DNA from: Phycisphaerae bacterium
GTDB lineage: Bacteria; Planctomycetota; Phycisphaerae; Phycisphaerales; UBA1924
Assembly (NCBI GenBank): GCA_016794925.1
Contig: JAEUIW010000007.1
Location: 1-64,000 of the forward strand
DNA: 64,000 nucleotides
Reading direction: 5' to 3'
Below are positions 1 to 11,800 of the stretch, one piece after another. The position numbers and the translations under genes are program-made. Under the pieces are notes generated by a model. That model was not told where the DNA came from and made no database searches. It saw nothing but the letters and a program-made list of their open reading frames with translations. Each line of letters opens with the position of its first letter. Positions within the stretch are counted from its first letter, which is position 1.

Positions 1-20
1 ACTACCCCGACCACGCCCAC

Positions 21-133
21 CTCCCATTGCCTATTGCCCATTCCCTATTCCCGATTCCCCACACCCACACCCACACCAACCTCCCATTGCCTATTGCCCA
101 TTCCCTATTCCCGATTCCCCACACCCACACCCA
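21..133. repeat. 60-bp tandem direct repeat, two copies
   Basis: A 53-base block at 21-73 is repeated exactly at 81-133, a period of 60. Read on the minus strand each copy is a run of degenerate heptamers (GGGAATC, GGGAATA, GGGAATG, GGCAATA, GGCAATG) followed by a GGGTGT-rich stretch. It lies just downstream of the M16 protease stop codon. No gene is visible in 1-227. Confidence 0.85.
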
Positions 134-227
134 ACCCCGCGCGCACCCACGCCCCCGACACGGCCCCCGGGCCCTGACGCTCCGCACGCCGGGGCACGCG
201 CGGCGGCTCCGAACAACGCGTTCCCTG

Positions 228-2960
228 CTACTTCGGCGTGCCGTCGGTGCGGTACTCGCGCGCCGAAGGCAGCGCGGGCAGCCCGGGCGTCTTGAGCGCC
301 TGCTCGATCGTCGTCCGATCGCCCACCAAAACCAGCACGCCCGATTCAAACGCCAGCATCCGCTTCGCTCCCACGTTCAGTTCCTTCGCGCCAACCGAGC
401 CCATCGCCGCCAGATCCGACGCGATGCTCTCCAGCGGCAACCCGCACGTCAGCCGCTCCTCGGCGGCGTTGAGCAGCCCCGCGAGCCCGGCAAACCCACG
501 AACCGTGTCATTCCGCACGGTCTCGCGAGCCTTCGCCGCCTCCGCGTCGGTCACATCACCCGCCCGCAACCGATCGAACTCCTTGAAGAACTCCACCAGC
601 GCCGCCCCCGTCACCGCCGACTTCACGCTGGCCCCCGCCGTCACCGTTCCCGCGAACACCCCCATGTCCTGCGCCGAGCGCGCCCCGTACGTGTACCCGT
701 GGTCCTCCCGCAGGTTCTGGTTCAAGCGACTCGTGAAGCTCCCGCCCAGGATCGTGTTCAGCAACCGCCTCGTCACCCGACTGTCGTCCCGCAGCGGCAC
801 CCCCGGCCCGACGAACCGGATGGTCGTCTGCGTCGCTCCCGGGCGATCGACGATCACCACCCGCGGCCCCTCGGCCTTCCCGGCGGGCGCGCCCGGCGCC
901 GCGGGTGTCGCCGCCGGCCCGGCGGCCCAGCCGCCGAACGTCCGCTCCGCCAGCCGCTGCGCGGCCTCGGGCGTCACGTCGCCCGCGATCATCAGCGTCG
1001 CGTACCCGGGCCGCGCCACCCGCGCGTGCGTCTCGCGGACGGAATCGAGCGACATCGCCGCGACGGACTTCTCCGTGCCGCGCACCGGCCATCCCGCGGG
1101 CTCGTCGTCACCGAAGAACAGCCGCTCCCCGACCGTCGCCGCGATCACCGGCGGAGCCTCGAGCGCCTGCCGGATCTCGTCCACCGTGATCCGGCGCACC
1201 CGCTCCCACTCCGAGGCGTCGAACCGCGGCCGCAGCACCGCGTCGCCCAGCAGCGATGCCGCCCGATCCAGGTTCCGCTTGAGCACCGTCGCGGACACCG
1301 ACACCGACTCGCGATCGGCCGAGCTCGCGAACGTCGCTCCGATCGCCTGCACCGCGTCCGCGAACGCACGCGCGTCCAGGTCACCGGCGCCCTCCCCGAG
1401 CATCTGGGCCGTGATCGAAGTCAGCCCTTTCGACTCGGCGCGGTCGAGGTACCCCCCCGGCTGCAGCAGCAGGCGCATCGACACGAGCGGCAGGTCCGCC
1501 CGCGGGCACACCAGCACCTTCAGCCCGTTGCCGAGCGTGAACGACCGCATCGCCGGCATCGCGAACGCGGCCGCGTTCGCGTCCGCCGGACGCGTGTCAC
1601 GCGCCGCCGACGCCCGAACCGGCTCCTGCGGGAGCACCCTGATCACAACCCGTGCCGCGGGCGTGATCGTCCGAACCGACCACTCTCGAACCAACGCCGG
1701 CGTCGCCGCGCGGTACCGCTCCAGGTCGCGTTTGAAGCTGTCGGGCTCTCCCCAGTAATACTCGTACTCGTTCAGCCGGTCGGCCTTGCGTTCGACACTC
1801 TGGAGACTCGAAAGAATGTTCAGCTCGATCGTCGCCTTCTGCCGCTCCAACTCCTCCACGCTCGGTCCCTCGGCCAAAAACGCCGCGATCACCTCGTCGG
1901 CGAGGCGCTCGACGCGATCCAGGTCCGCGGTCGGCGCGGCCATGATCGAGATCTGGAACAGCCCCCCCAGCGGGAAGCCCTGCTGCGAGGCCGAGACCTC
2001 CGAAGCGACCTTCTCCTCGACCACCAGGCGCCGGTACAGCCGCGACGACTTGCCCCCGGCCAGCACGCTCGCGGCGAGCTGCATCTCCGCGTCGCCGGGG
2101 CCGAACGCGACGGGGCCGTGGTACGAATACTCGATCTTCGGCAGCTCGACCTTGTCGATCGCGGTGAAACGCTTCACGCCGTCCAGGCGAACGGGAATGG
2201 GATCGGTGGGCGGGGCGTATTTCCGGCTCACCGGCTGGCCGCCCGGCAGGTCTCCGAACAGACGATCCACCAGGGGCCGGATGAGAGCACTGTCGAAATC
2301 GCCCGCCACCACGAGCGACGCGTTGCGGGGGACATAGAAATTCGCGAAGAAGTCCTTCACGTTCGCGACGTTCGCCGCTTCCAGGTCCTCGTGGGTGCCG
2401 ATCACGCCGTTGGAGTACGGGTGGTTCGGCGGGTACAGGAGTTTCCAGAGCGCCTCGGAGGCTTTGCCGTACGGGGCGTTCTCGACGGTCTGGCGAAGCT
2501 CGTTGCGGACCACGTCGCGCTGCTTGTCGAGCTTGTCCTGCGTCATCTGCAGGCCCATGTCCTCGAGGCGGTCGGCGTCGAGCCAGAGCAGCGTCGGCAG
2601 GAGGCGGCTGGGGCCCCAGGAGTAGTAGTTGGTGCGGTGCAGGTCGGTGCTGGCGTTGTTGGCGCCCCCGCCCGTCTCCATGAGCACATCGAACTGGTTG
2701 CCGGGGACGCGTCGGGTGCCCATGAACATGAGGTGCTCGAAGAGGTGCGCGAAACCCGAGCGGCCGGGCGGCTCGTCCTGGGCGCCCACCCGGTACCAGA
2801 TGTTGACGGTGGCCACCGGGAGGCTGTGGTCCTCGTGCAGGATCACGGTCATGCCGTTGGGGAGGGTGTATTTCTGACAGGGGGCGTCCTGCGCGAGGGC
2901 GGCGCGGCCCGGCATCAGGGCGAGACAAACGAGCGCGAGGCGCGGCCAATGGGACCACAT
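228..2960 (-). CDS. Secreted M16-family zinc metallopeptidase (insulinase/pitrilysin type)
   Basis: The 910-residue product has a signal peptide (residues 1-23, ending ALAQ) and the inverted zinc motif HLFEH at 72-76, with the downstream glutamate near 154 in RNELRQ. This is the active N-terminal half of an M16 peptidase. A second M16 fold starts near residue 465 (FTLGNGLKVLV). It lacks HxxEH and reads LTSITAQML at that place, so it should be the inactive half of a clam-shell enzyme, as is usual for fused two-domain M16 proteins. Expected role: degradation of peptides in the periplasm or outside the cell. AGGAG lies 8 nt before the ATG, and a possible -10 (TACCCT, 2989-2994) lies in the 139-bp region shared with the divergent icd gene. 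The substrate is unknown. Confidence 0.93.
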   Translation of the reverse strand: MWSHWPRLALVCLALMPGRAALAQDAPCQKYTLPNGMTVILHEDHSLPVATVNIWYRVGAQDEPPGRSGFAHLFEHLMFMGTRRVPGNQFDVLMETGGGANNASTDLHRTNYYSWGPSRLLPTLLWLDADRLEDMGLQMTQDKLDKQRDVVRNELRQTVENAPYGKASEALWKLLYPPNHPYSNGVIGTHEDLEAANVANVKDFFANFYVPRNASLVVAGDFDSALIRPLVDRLFGDLPGGQPVSRKYAPPTDPIPVRLDGVKRFTAIDKVELPKIEYSYHGPVAFGPGDAEMQLAASVLAGGKSSRLYRRLVVEEKVASEVSASQQGFPLGGLFQISIMAAPTADLDRVERLADEVIAAFLAEGPSVEELERQKATIELNILSSLQSVERKADRLNEYEYYWGEPDSFKRDLERYRAATPALVREWSVRTITPAARVVIRVLPQEPVRASAARDTRPADANAAAFAMPAMRSFTLGNGLKVLVCPRADLPLVSMRLLLQPGGYLDRAESKGLTSITAQMLGEGAGDLDARAFADAVQAIGATFASSADRESVSVSATVLKRNLDRAASLLGDAVLRPRFDASEWERVRRITVDEIRQALEAPPVIAATVGERLFFGDDEPAGWPVRGTEKSVAAMSLDSVRETHARVARPGYATLMIAGDVTPEAAQRLAERTFGGWAAGPAATPAAPGAPAGKAEGPRVVIVDRPGATQTTIRFVGPGVPLRDDSRVTRRLLNTILGGSFTSRLNQNLREDHGYTYGARSAQDMGVFAGTVTAGASVKSAVTGAALVEFFKEFDRLRAGDVTDAEAAKARETVRNDTVRGFAGLAGLLNAAEERLTCGLPLESIASDLAAMGSVGAKELNVGAKRMLAFESGVLVLVGDRTTIEQALKTPGLPALPSAREYRTDGTPK

Positions 2961-3046
2961 GTCGGTGCTCCTGTGCGGTGGAAGGCAGAGGGTAGTCGGA
3001 CGGGGTTGCCGCGGGAGGTGGAGCGGGGAGCCGGTCCCGCGGGGCG

Positions 3047-3061
3047 CCGGATATCATCCGG
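3047..3061 (+). promoter_or_regulatory. Putative icd -10 element inside a palindrome
   Basis: TATCAT (3052-3057, five of six matches to TATAAT) lies about 43 nt before the icd start codon. It is embedded in a perfect inverted repeat, CCGGAT-ATC-ATCCGG. No convincing -35 is seen. The symmetry over the -10 would suit an operator; that is inference. Confidence 0.4.
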
Positions 3062-3099
3062 GCCCGGCACCGGTTCTCGCGCCGAATTGAGGAGGTCCC

Positions 3100-4560
<1,461 letters not shown>

Positions 4561-4855
4561 GCGTGCGCGGCCGTACCGGCCGGGAACCCGGCGCGCCCGA
4601 GGCGGTCGAGATCGGCGCGTGTCCGAATGCCGTGAAGTGCACGGCGCGCGAGGTTGGCGCATGCGCCGACGACGTTCAACGCGGCGGCGAACGAACACGA
4701 GTGGCCGATCTTGATGGAGCGCATGCCGCGGCGGCGCGCGAGCCGGCGTGCCGGGTCGAGCGGCGATCGATGCGAAAGCCCCAGGGGGTGAATTCCGGGC
4801 CGCCGCGCCGGGGGAGTGTTCCGGCCGTCGCGGCCCGCGGGAAACCCGGGGCATG

Positions 4856-6919
4856 TCAGCGTGTGCGCGGGCCGACGCCGGTGAGATCGGGGAGGGTCAG
4901 GCCGAGGGAGGCGGCCCCCGAGCGCGGACCGAAGGCGGGGCGCGTGGGCGGGTCCAACTGAAGGTCGGGGTCGGCGAGGAGCGAACCGGCATCGAATCCC
5001 GCTGCCTGCCAGGCGTCGAAGGAGCGATTGCCGGGAAAGACAGGGGTCTTTCCGCCGTCACGCCAGTGGAGGTTGCGCGACATGGAGAAGCCCGAGGACC
5101 AATCTCCGGCGAGCCACTGGTCGCTGTTGCCGAGAATGAGGTTGCGTTCGAGGATGAAGGAACCGTGGTCCTCGCGGCGCGTGCGCCAGAGCTGCGCGTC
5201 GCGACCGTTGAGAAAGAGGTTGTCGCGGACGATGTTGTCCCGGCCGTAGTGCTGGTGGAAGCTCCCGTGCGTCGTGCGGAGAACGATGTTGCACTCGGCC
5301 AGGATGCCGGTGGAACCCTCATCGAAGTAGATCCCCCAGGCGATGGAGCGCCCGGCGATGTCGTGGAAGTAGTTGTTGCGGATGACCGTGCCGGACTGCA
5401 CGCCGAGCGTGTAGATACCGGCCATATCGCCGAGCGGGGGCTCGGCGCCGCCGGGGCGGGCGCCGAGCGAGCGGACCTCGTTCCACTCGATGACGTTGCC
5501 GCCCGCGGCGCTGGGGCCGTAGCCCCACGTCCAACCGACGGAGATGCCCGTGTAGTCGAATTCCGAGATGAGGTTGTGGGCGAGGGTGTTGGCCGGGCTC
5601 TGGCCGATCCAGACACCGACGGCCTGATGGTGAATGCGACCGCCGTCGGTGATGCTGCAGTCCTCGATGCGGTTGCGGGCGGCGCGATCGTCGGCGTCGG
5701 GTCGGATGGAAGGCTCTCCGATCTTCAGCCCGCCGGCGCCGAGGTCGGTCATGGTGCAGGCGCTGACGCGGCAGTCCGAGCAGGCGCGGCCGAGCGCGAG
5801 GCCGTACGCCTCGACCGAGCGGATGGTGCAGCGATCGAACGTGACGTGACGCGCACCCTCGCAAACGACTGCGCCGGGCGCGCCCGCGGCGGCCTGGCTG
5901 AAACCGACGGGCTTGTGCGCGGGCCAGTCGCCGCGCCAGTCCGGGGCGAACCACCAGCGCGCGTGGGCAAACGCGAGACCCTGGAACGTGATGTGCTCGA
6001 CGGGGGCGGCCTGACCGTCGGGGCCGGCGGGATCGCCTTGCACGCGGAGGAGTTCGTCAAGCCTGGGGACGAAGGACTCGGATTCGGGAGCGTCGCCGGG
6101 GATTGGAATGGTGTACACCAAGCGGGCAACGGGGTCACACCACCATTCGCCGGGTTCGTCGAGAAGTGCGGCGGAGCCTTCGAGGAAATAGAGGTCGCCC
6201 GGATCAAGCGAGATGACATTGGGGGTGACGAATCGGGCGAGGCGGGTCTCGGGCTCGAGCGCGGCGACGCGCAGGTGAGAATCGATCCAGCGTGCGAATG
6301 TGGTGACCTCGCAACCGATTCCGGCGGCCTGCCAGGCGGGCGCATCGGCGGGCGCGAAGCGGAACGAAGACGGTCCGGCGGTCCAGTCGCCGGGCGGGCG
6401 CTCGGGGATCGCCTCGACGCGCGCGAAGCCGCCCGCGTTGGGATAACGGGCCCAGGTGCGTCGCTGGTTGGCGATCCAGAGGGATCGGAAGGCCGGGGCG
6501 CCGTCCGTGGGGAGCCGGACCGCGTCGGGGAGCGCGGCGGCCCAAACGGAACGGCCGTTGAGGAGAGCGGGTTTCCAAACCGGGAGTCGCGATCCGCCAG
6601 AAATAACCACGGTGCCGGGAACCCTGGCCGCGTAGGTGACGGGGGCATCGGGGCGTCCGGAGTCCTCCGGCCCGAGGGTGAAAGTCTCGGACAGGGTGTA
6701 ATGACCCGGGGCGAGCTCGATCCGGGCCGGACCTGGGCGCACACCGTGTTGGGAGGCGCGGATGGAACGCAGGCGGTCACGGGCGGCCGCGAGCGAAGCG
6801 AGCGCGCGGTCGGGGGTATCGCCCGCGGCGGAGTCGCTGCCGGTCGGGGATAGATAGAGGGTCACGGGTGGGTCCGCGAAGCGGAGCGAGAAGGCGAGCC
6901 CGAGGAGCGTGAGCAGCAT
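4856..6919 (-). CDS. Secreted right-handed beta-helix protein, possible glycoside hydrolase
   Basis: With the start chosen here the product has 687 residues and opens with a signal peptide (MLLTLLGLAFSLRFA). It continues with YLSPTGSDSAAGDTPDRALA, the usual entry to a secreted parallel beta-helix fold, and many N-x-I/F-x-x-N rungs between about residues 330 and 610. The layout resembles GH141-like and related polysaccharide-active proteins, but the catalytic residues cannot be identified by eye, so an enzyme function is only possible. A longer reading from 7000 adds 27 residues without a signal peptide and with no ribosome-binding site. At 6919 the codon is preceded by TACACT at 6 nt, which suggests a leaderless mRNA. 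The gene converges with icd; the 295 bp between them hold no gene that I can support. Confidence 0.8.
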   Translation of the reverse strand: MLLTLLGLAFSLRFADPPVTLYLSPTGSDSAAGDTPDRALASLAAARDRLRSIRASQHGVRPGPARIELAPGHYTLSETFTLGPEDSGRPDAPVTYAARVPGTVVISGGSRLPVWKPALLNGRSVWAAALPDAVRLPTDGAPAFRSLWIANQRRTWARYPNAGGFARVEAIPERPPGDWTAGPSSFRFAPADAPAWQAAGIGCEVTTFARWIDSHLRVAALEPETRLARFVTPNVISLDPGDLYFLEGSAALLDEPGEWWCDPVARLVYTIPIPGDAPESESFVPRLDELLRVQGDPAGPDGQAAPVEHITFQGLAFAHARWWFAPDWRGDWPAHKPVGFSQAAAGAPGAVVCEGARHVTFDRCTIRSVEAYGLALGRACSDCRVSACTMTDLGAGGLKIGEPSIRPDADDRAARNRIEDCSITDGGRIHHQAVGVWIGQSPANTLAHNLISEFDYTGISVGWTWGYGPSAAGGNVIEWNEVRSLGARPGGAEPPLGDMAGIYTLGVQSGTVIRNNYFHDIAGRSIAWGIYFDEGSTGILAECNIVLRTTHGSFHQHYGRDNIVRDNLFLNGRDAQLWRTRREDHGSFILERNLILGNSDQWLAGDWSSGFSMSRNLHWRDGGKTPVFPGNRSFDAWQAAGFDAGSLLADPDLQLDPPTRPAFGPRSGAASLGLTLPDLTGVGPRTR

Positions 6920-6925
6920 CGGCTG

Positions 6926-6931
6926 AGTGTA
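6926..6931 (-). promoter_or_regulatory. -10 element of a probable leaderless promoter
   Basis: TACACT on the minus strand lies exactly 6 nt before the ATG at 6919, and there is no Shine-Dalgarno sequence. This spacing puts the transcription start at or next to the start codon. The same arrangement recurs at five other genes in the window. Confidence 0.45.
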
Positions 6932-7119
6932 CCGGGCGCGAGACGGATGAGGCTGCGCCGGGCCGGTGAGGATTGCGGCGAGTGATCGCGAAGGGGTCAT
7001 CGCCCGCGTTCCGAATTCGCCCCGTCCGTGCCATGCCGTTCCGATGCCGATGCGACAACCCGGGTCGGGAGCCGGTGCTACGGTGCTGGCTTCACAGATG
7101 AAGCAATGAAGGAGCGGAC

Positions 7120-8691
7120 ATGGCTGGACACTCGAGCGTGAATCCGAGCCGGAAGTACCTCTCGCAGACGCTGGCAGAGTGGGCGTGCGGGCTGCGGTTC
7201 GAGCACCTGTCGGCTGCCGCCGTGGAGCGGGCCAAGCTGTTCTGGTTCGACTCGATGGGGTGCGCGCTGGGCGGGAGCCAGCAGGAGGACTCCCGAATCC
7301 TGGTGGCGCATCACCGGGAGATGAACCCGTCGGGCGACGGGCCGTGCACGCTCTTCGTGTCGGGCTTCCGGACCAATCCCGTGGACGCGGCGTTCGTGAA
7401 CAACCACATGGTCCGGGCGATGGACTACAACGACATCTACTGGAAGGCGGACCCGTGCCACCCGTCGGACATCATCTGCGGTCCGCTGGCGCTGTGCGAA
7501 CGGCTGGGCAAGTCGGGCAAGGATCTGATCCTGGCGACGGTGATCGCGTACGAAATCGAGCAGCGGCTGTGCGAGTTCGGGGTGCCGGGAATCCGTGAGT
7601 ACGGGTGGCACCACGCCACGTTGACCGCGTTCGCGGCGCCGATCGCGGCCGGGCGGGTTCTGGGGCTGACGGTCGATCAGATGGTGCAGGCCATCGGGAT
7701 CAGCGCCTCGCGCACCTTCACGCCCGGGGCGGTGACGGCCGGCAAGCTGACGAACATGAAGAACACTGTGGACCCGTGGGCGACGCGGATGGGCGTCGAG
7801 TCGGCGCTGCTGGCCGCGCGGGGCTTCAGCGGTCCCGAGCACATCTTTGACGGCAAGGAGGGGTTGTACGCGGTGTTCGGGCACGTGCGGTACAAGGATG
7901 GCGCGGCGCGTTTCGACACGGGGGTGCTGCTGGACACGCTGCCGCGGGGTGCGGGGGATCATTTCAGGATCCTGGACTGCGGGATGAAGAGCTTCCCGAT
8001 CGAGGCGCTCAGCCACGCGCCGCTCACGGCGATGATGAAGTGCGTGAAGGAGAACGGCATCCGGGCGGCGGAGGTCGCTGGGATCCAGGTGGAGGTGATC
8101 GCGCGGGCGGCGGACATCCTCGGGGATCCGCACAAGTACCGGCCGGACAGCAAGGAGACAGCGGACCACTCCCTGCCGTTCTGCATGGCGGTGGGGCTCG
8201 TGGACGGGATGGTGACGCCCCTTCAATTCAAAGAGAAGCGGGTGCTGGACCCGAACCTGATCCCGGTGATGGACAAGGTGAAGGTGGTCGCGAACGAGGA
8301 GTTCGAGTCCCTGTTCCCGAAATTCCAACCCAGCCGCGTGACGATCACGACAACGGACGGGAAGACCTTCTCGAAGCGCGTGGACGTGCCCAAGGGCGAC
8401 CCGCGTGACCCGATGACCGCCGAAGAAATCGGCGTCAAGTTCCATGCGCTGGGCGATTCGGTGATCGGCGGGCCGGCGTGCGACCGCCTTGCGGAAGCCA
8501 TCCTGACCCTGGATCGCCTGCGGAACGTTCGTGAGCTGACGGCCCTCACGGTAAAGGGGAAGGCAAAGAGGGCCGCGCCGAGCAAGCGGCCCCCACGCGC
8601 CCCGAAGCGGAAGAACACCGGGACAGGGCGCGCGAGCAAGAGGGGCACCGCGGCGGGCGCCGGACGGAGCGGGGCACGCCGAAAGCGATAG
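7120..8691 (+). CDS. MmgE/PrpD family protein (2-methylcitrate dehydratase-like) with basic tail
   Basis: Residues 10 to about 475 follow the MmgE/PrpD fold: DSMGCALGG, FVNNHMVRAMDYNDIY, CHPSDIICGPLA, YEIEQRLCE, WHHATLTAFAAPIAAGR, KNTVDPWATRMG, and the C-terminal lid domain with MDKVKVVANEEFESLFP. Members include 2-methylcitrate dehydratase and cis-aconitate decarboxylase; the exact substrate cannot be read from the sequence. The protein is 523 residues, longer than usual, because it ends in about 45 residues of Lys, Arg, Ala, Pro and Gly (KGKAKRAAPSKRPPRAPKRK and onward). AAGGAG at 7109-7114 supports the ATG. There is no prpB, prpC or acnA neighbour, so a propionate operon is not indicated. 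Confidence 0.9.
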   Translation: MAGHSSVNPSRKYLSQTLAEWACGLRFEHLSAAAVERAKLFWFDSMGCALGGSQQEDSRILVAHHREMNPSGDGPCTLFVSGFRTNPVDAAFVNNHMVRAMDYNDIYWKADPCHPSDIICGPLALCERLGKSGKDLILATVIAYEIEQRLCEFGVPGIREYGWHHATLTAFAAPIAAGRVLGLTVDQMVQAIGISASRTFTPGAVTAGKLTNMKNTVDPWATRMGVESALLAARGFSGPEHIFDGKEGLYAVFGHVRYKDGAARFDTGVLLDTLPRGAGDHFRILDCGMKSFPIEALSHAPLTAMMKCVKENGIRAAEVAGIQVEVIARAADILGDPHKYRPDSKETADHSLPFCMAVGLVDGMVTPLQFKEKRVLDPNLIPVMDKVKVVANEEFESLFPKFQPSRVTITTTDGKTFSKRVDVPKGDPRDPMTAEEIGVKFHALGDSVIGGPACDRLAEAILTLDRLRNVRELTALTVKGKAKRAAPSKRPPRAPKRKNTGTGRASKRGTAAGAGRSGARRKR

Positions 8692-8716
8692 AGGGACGAA
8701 ACCGGCGATCGCGCGC

Positions 8717-8791
8717 GAGCGGGGCGCCGTTTTGGCGTCGGTCTGGGCATCGCCGCGGCCTCACCTCGCTTCGCGCCGAGCGGGGCGCCGT
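8717..8791. repeat. 14-bp direct repeat in intergenic region
   Basis: GAGCGGGGCGCCGT occurs at 8717-8730 and again at 8778-8791. It lies between the convergent MmgE/PrpD and giant surface-protein genes. Its function is unknown; it may be part of termination structures. Confidence 0.6.
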
Positions 8792-8869
8792 GGGTGCGGA
8801 TCTCGAGCGGTTCCGAACGGTCGGGCGTTCGGCGTGCCCGCGGACTGACGGAACGGGGGGTGGGGTGAC

Positions 8870-11800
8870 TCATCCGGGAGTGGTGAGCGAGAGCCGCCCG
8901 TCAAGCCTGAGCTGGAAGAGGCTGCCGACCTGCATGTACACGGCCTCGAGCGACCCGGGAATGTTGATGGGCTGCAGGAGGGAGCCGAAGGCGCCGTTCA
9001 TGGTCGTGCCGGCGGAGAGCAGGTCGAAGAGCTGCCTCCGGGAGGGATGGAAGGCCGCATCGATCCGGGGCTGCAGCGTGCCGCCCAGGGCGATCGCGCC
9101 GGTGGCGGTGATTCGGCCGTAATTCTGGGAAGGGTTGGCGCCGGCGAGGGTCGGCGCGATGGTGCTCGTCGGCGCGAGCGCGATCGAGCCCGTGACCGCG
9201 AGGGTCGCGGCCGGGCCAAGGCTCAGGTCGCCGGCGTTGGTGAAGAGCCCGCCCGCGGGCGTGACGTTGAGCGCACCTGAGAGAAGCCTGAGCGTGCCCG
9301 TGTTGGTGAAGTTGAGGTTGGTGATGCTGGACGAGGGTGAGACGGCACGCTCGACGAGCCCCTCGTTGGCAAAGAAATTGCCGCCCGAAACACCAAGGAA
9401 TGTTCCCGAGGATTGCACGTACATGACGGCGCCGGGCTTGTTGCGGAGATTGCCCGACTCGAAGCGGAGGTCGCCGTCGGCCCAGAACGCGGAGCCGTAG
9501 TTCTCGATGGTCCGTTTGAGCGTCTTGGCGCCGCCCGAGAGGATCAGCGAGCCGGCGGGGGAGATGACGGTCTTGCCGGTTCCGGACATCTCGCCGCCGA
9601 CCCAAGTGAAGGGGAGGGAGAAGGTGACATCGCCGGCGCCCTTCATGAAGCCGGATACGAAGACCCCCGCGGTGGCGGTGGTCACGCCGTTGAAGACGAC
9701 CTCGCCGCCGTTGATCGTGAGCACGCCGACGGTCGCGGCGCCGTTGAAGACGCGCGTGGAACCGAAATTGATGGTGAGCGAATTGAGCGAGCCGCCGCCG
9801 CCCACATCGCCGTTGAACGTGACCGGGCCGGAGTTGGGAGCGATGGTCACGTTGCCGGCGCCGGAGACGGATCCGCTGAAGGTGATCGGCGCCGCGTTGT
9901 TGGTGTTCTGGATGGTGAGATTGGCGCCGATGTTGACGGCGGACTCACCGAAGGTCTGGGCGTCACGGGTGCGTACGAGCACGCCGTTGAGGGTCAGTAC
10001 GCCCGCGGCGTCCGTGGTGAGCGAACCGAGTTCGCCGTTGACCCGATCGCCCACGGAGGAATTGAGGGTTGTGCTCGCGGCACCGCCCTTGAGCGTGAGG
10101 GCGTGACGCTGGGAGACCGCGGAGTTGACCGTTCCCTGGATGAAAATGTCGCCGCCGGCGGGGAACTGCCCGCCCCGGGTGGTATCAATCTGGGCGTTGG
10201 CGACCTCAACAATGAGCGCGTCGAGGATGGTCACCGAGAGGCCGCTGGTGACAACGAGGCCACGCAGCCGGGTGGTCGCCCCCGAGCCCTTCACGGTGAT
10301 GCTGCCGCCGCCCGTGCCGCTGTAGCCGTTCATGTTGATGCTGGAGCCGGCACCGTTCATGACAAACTCGGTGTTGTTGACCACGTTTGGGCTGTTGATG
10401 TTGCCGGTGCCGGTGCCGCCGCCGCGCCCGACCTGCACGAGGAGAAAACCGGGCTGGAAGCGCGCGACCTCGGCGTTGAGCAGGTCGAGCGCGTTGGGAT
10501 CATCGGTGGTGCCGCCGAGATTCACGGTGCGTGAGAGTGTCTGCGGCTCGATGCGGAGGGTGTTGGCGCCCTGCACGGATCCGCCCGTGAAATCGACCTC
10601 ATCGGCGCGGAGGGTGGTGTCAGTCGGCCCGGTGTCCAGGCCGTTCTGGAGGGTGATGGCGCCCGAATCGGAGCTGATGAAGGAGCCGATCGAGACGACG
10701 ACGTGGTTGCCGTACTGCTGGTTGCCGAGCGTGGTGACAATCGCGGCCTGGATGAGCGTCTGCCCGGGCGCATCGGTTGTGAGCGTGGCGAGCTTGCCGC
10801 TGGGGTTGCCCCCGACGTCGCCCTGCAGGCGCGACGTGCCCACGCCGGAGATGATCGCGATCGAGTTGCCCTCGCCGGACTCCGAGTTGAGCTTGAACGC
10901 GAAGGTGATGTCGGCGCCGATCGTCCCGCCGCCGGTGGTGCCGACGGTGACGAGGGGCACGCCGATTTCGACCGCGTCGTTGAACACGATCGGCGTGCCG
11001 TTGGTGGTCACATCGGCGTTGAGCACGATCGTCGAGCCGGACCCGTAGAAGGCGAGCGAGCCGTTGCCGGAGGTTGTCAGGGCGCCGTTGACGAAGATCT
11101 TCCCTCCCGCGCCGGGCATGTCGAACCTCGTCGGATCGGACCAGTTGGAGGCCGCGATGCTCATCACGCCGGAGCCCGTCAGCGACCCGATGCGCACCGC
11201 GCCGAAGCCATCGCCGAGCAGCGCGAGCTCGGCCGCCGTGAGGTCGAGCGCGGCCGTGGAGGCGGCGCCGGCAATGTTGATATTCAGCGTCGGCGTCGCG
11301 GGTTGGAAGCGAAGGCCGCCGCCCGGCAGCGGCGATGCCGGACCGGCGAGGTTGATCTCGTCCGACGAGACCGTGAGTTCGGCGGCGACCGATAGCGTCG
11401 AATTGAAACTGACCACACCGGCCCCGCCCGTCACCGCGAGCGCGGCCGCGCTCGAGATGGTGACCGGGCCGGAGTAGTCCTGATTCCCGGACGTGGTGAC
11501 GCCCGAGAAGAGGCTCGCCGAAGTCCCGGGCGACACGGTGAGCGAACCGAGCGCTTGCGCCGAACCGATTGCTCCCGAGACAATCACGCCGACCCCCGTA
11601 AGCACAAGATGCCGATTCGCCGCGCTGGAATCGGCGTCGAGCGTCGATGCGATTGTCACCGTGCCGGAATCGGACACGAGCGACGCGTCGGCGGCCAGTT
11701 CCGCGGCGTCGCCGAGCGTGAGCGCATTGACGACGTGGAGGACTGCCGCGATCCGGGTGGAGCCGCCCGCGTTCGTGATGAGCGAACCAAGGGGCTGGGT

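Noticed and set aside
21..133. Possible CRISPR array
   Set aside because: There are two abutting copies of one 60-bp unit with no unique spacers and no cas genes.
4561..4855. Short plus-strand frame after icd
   Set aside because: The sequence is GC-biased with no start signal, and the frame runs into the opposite-strand beta-helix gene.
9413..10534. Plus-strand frame inside the giant surface protein gene
   Set aside because: Opposite-strand mirror of a Gly/Asp-rich repeat protein, with no start signals or motifs. The same holds for the other plus-strand frames between 8.9 and 17 kb.
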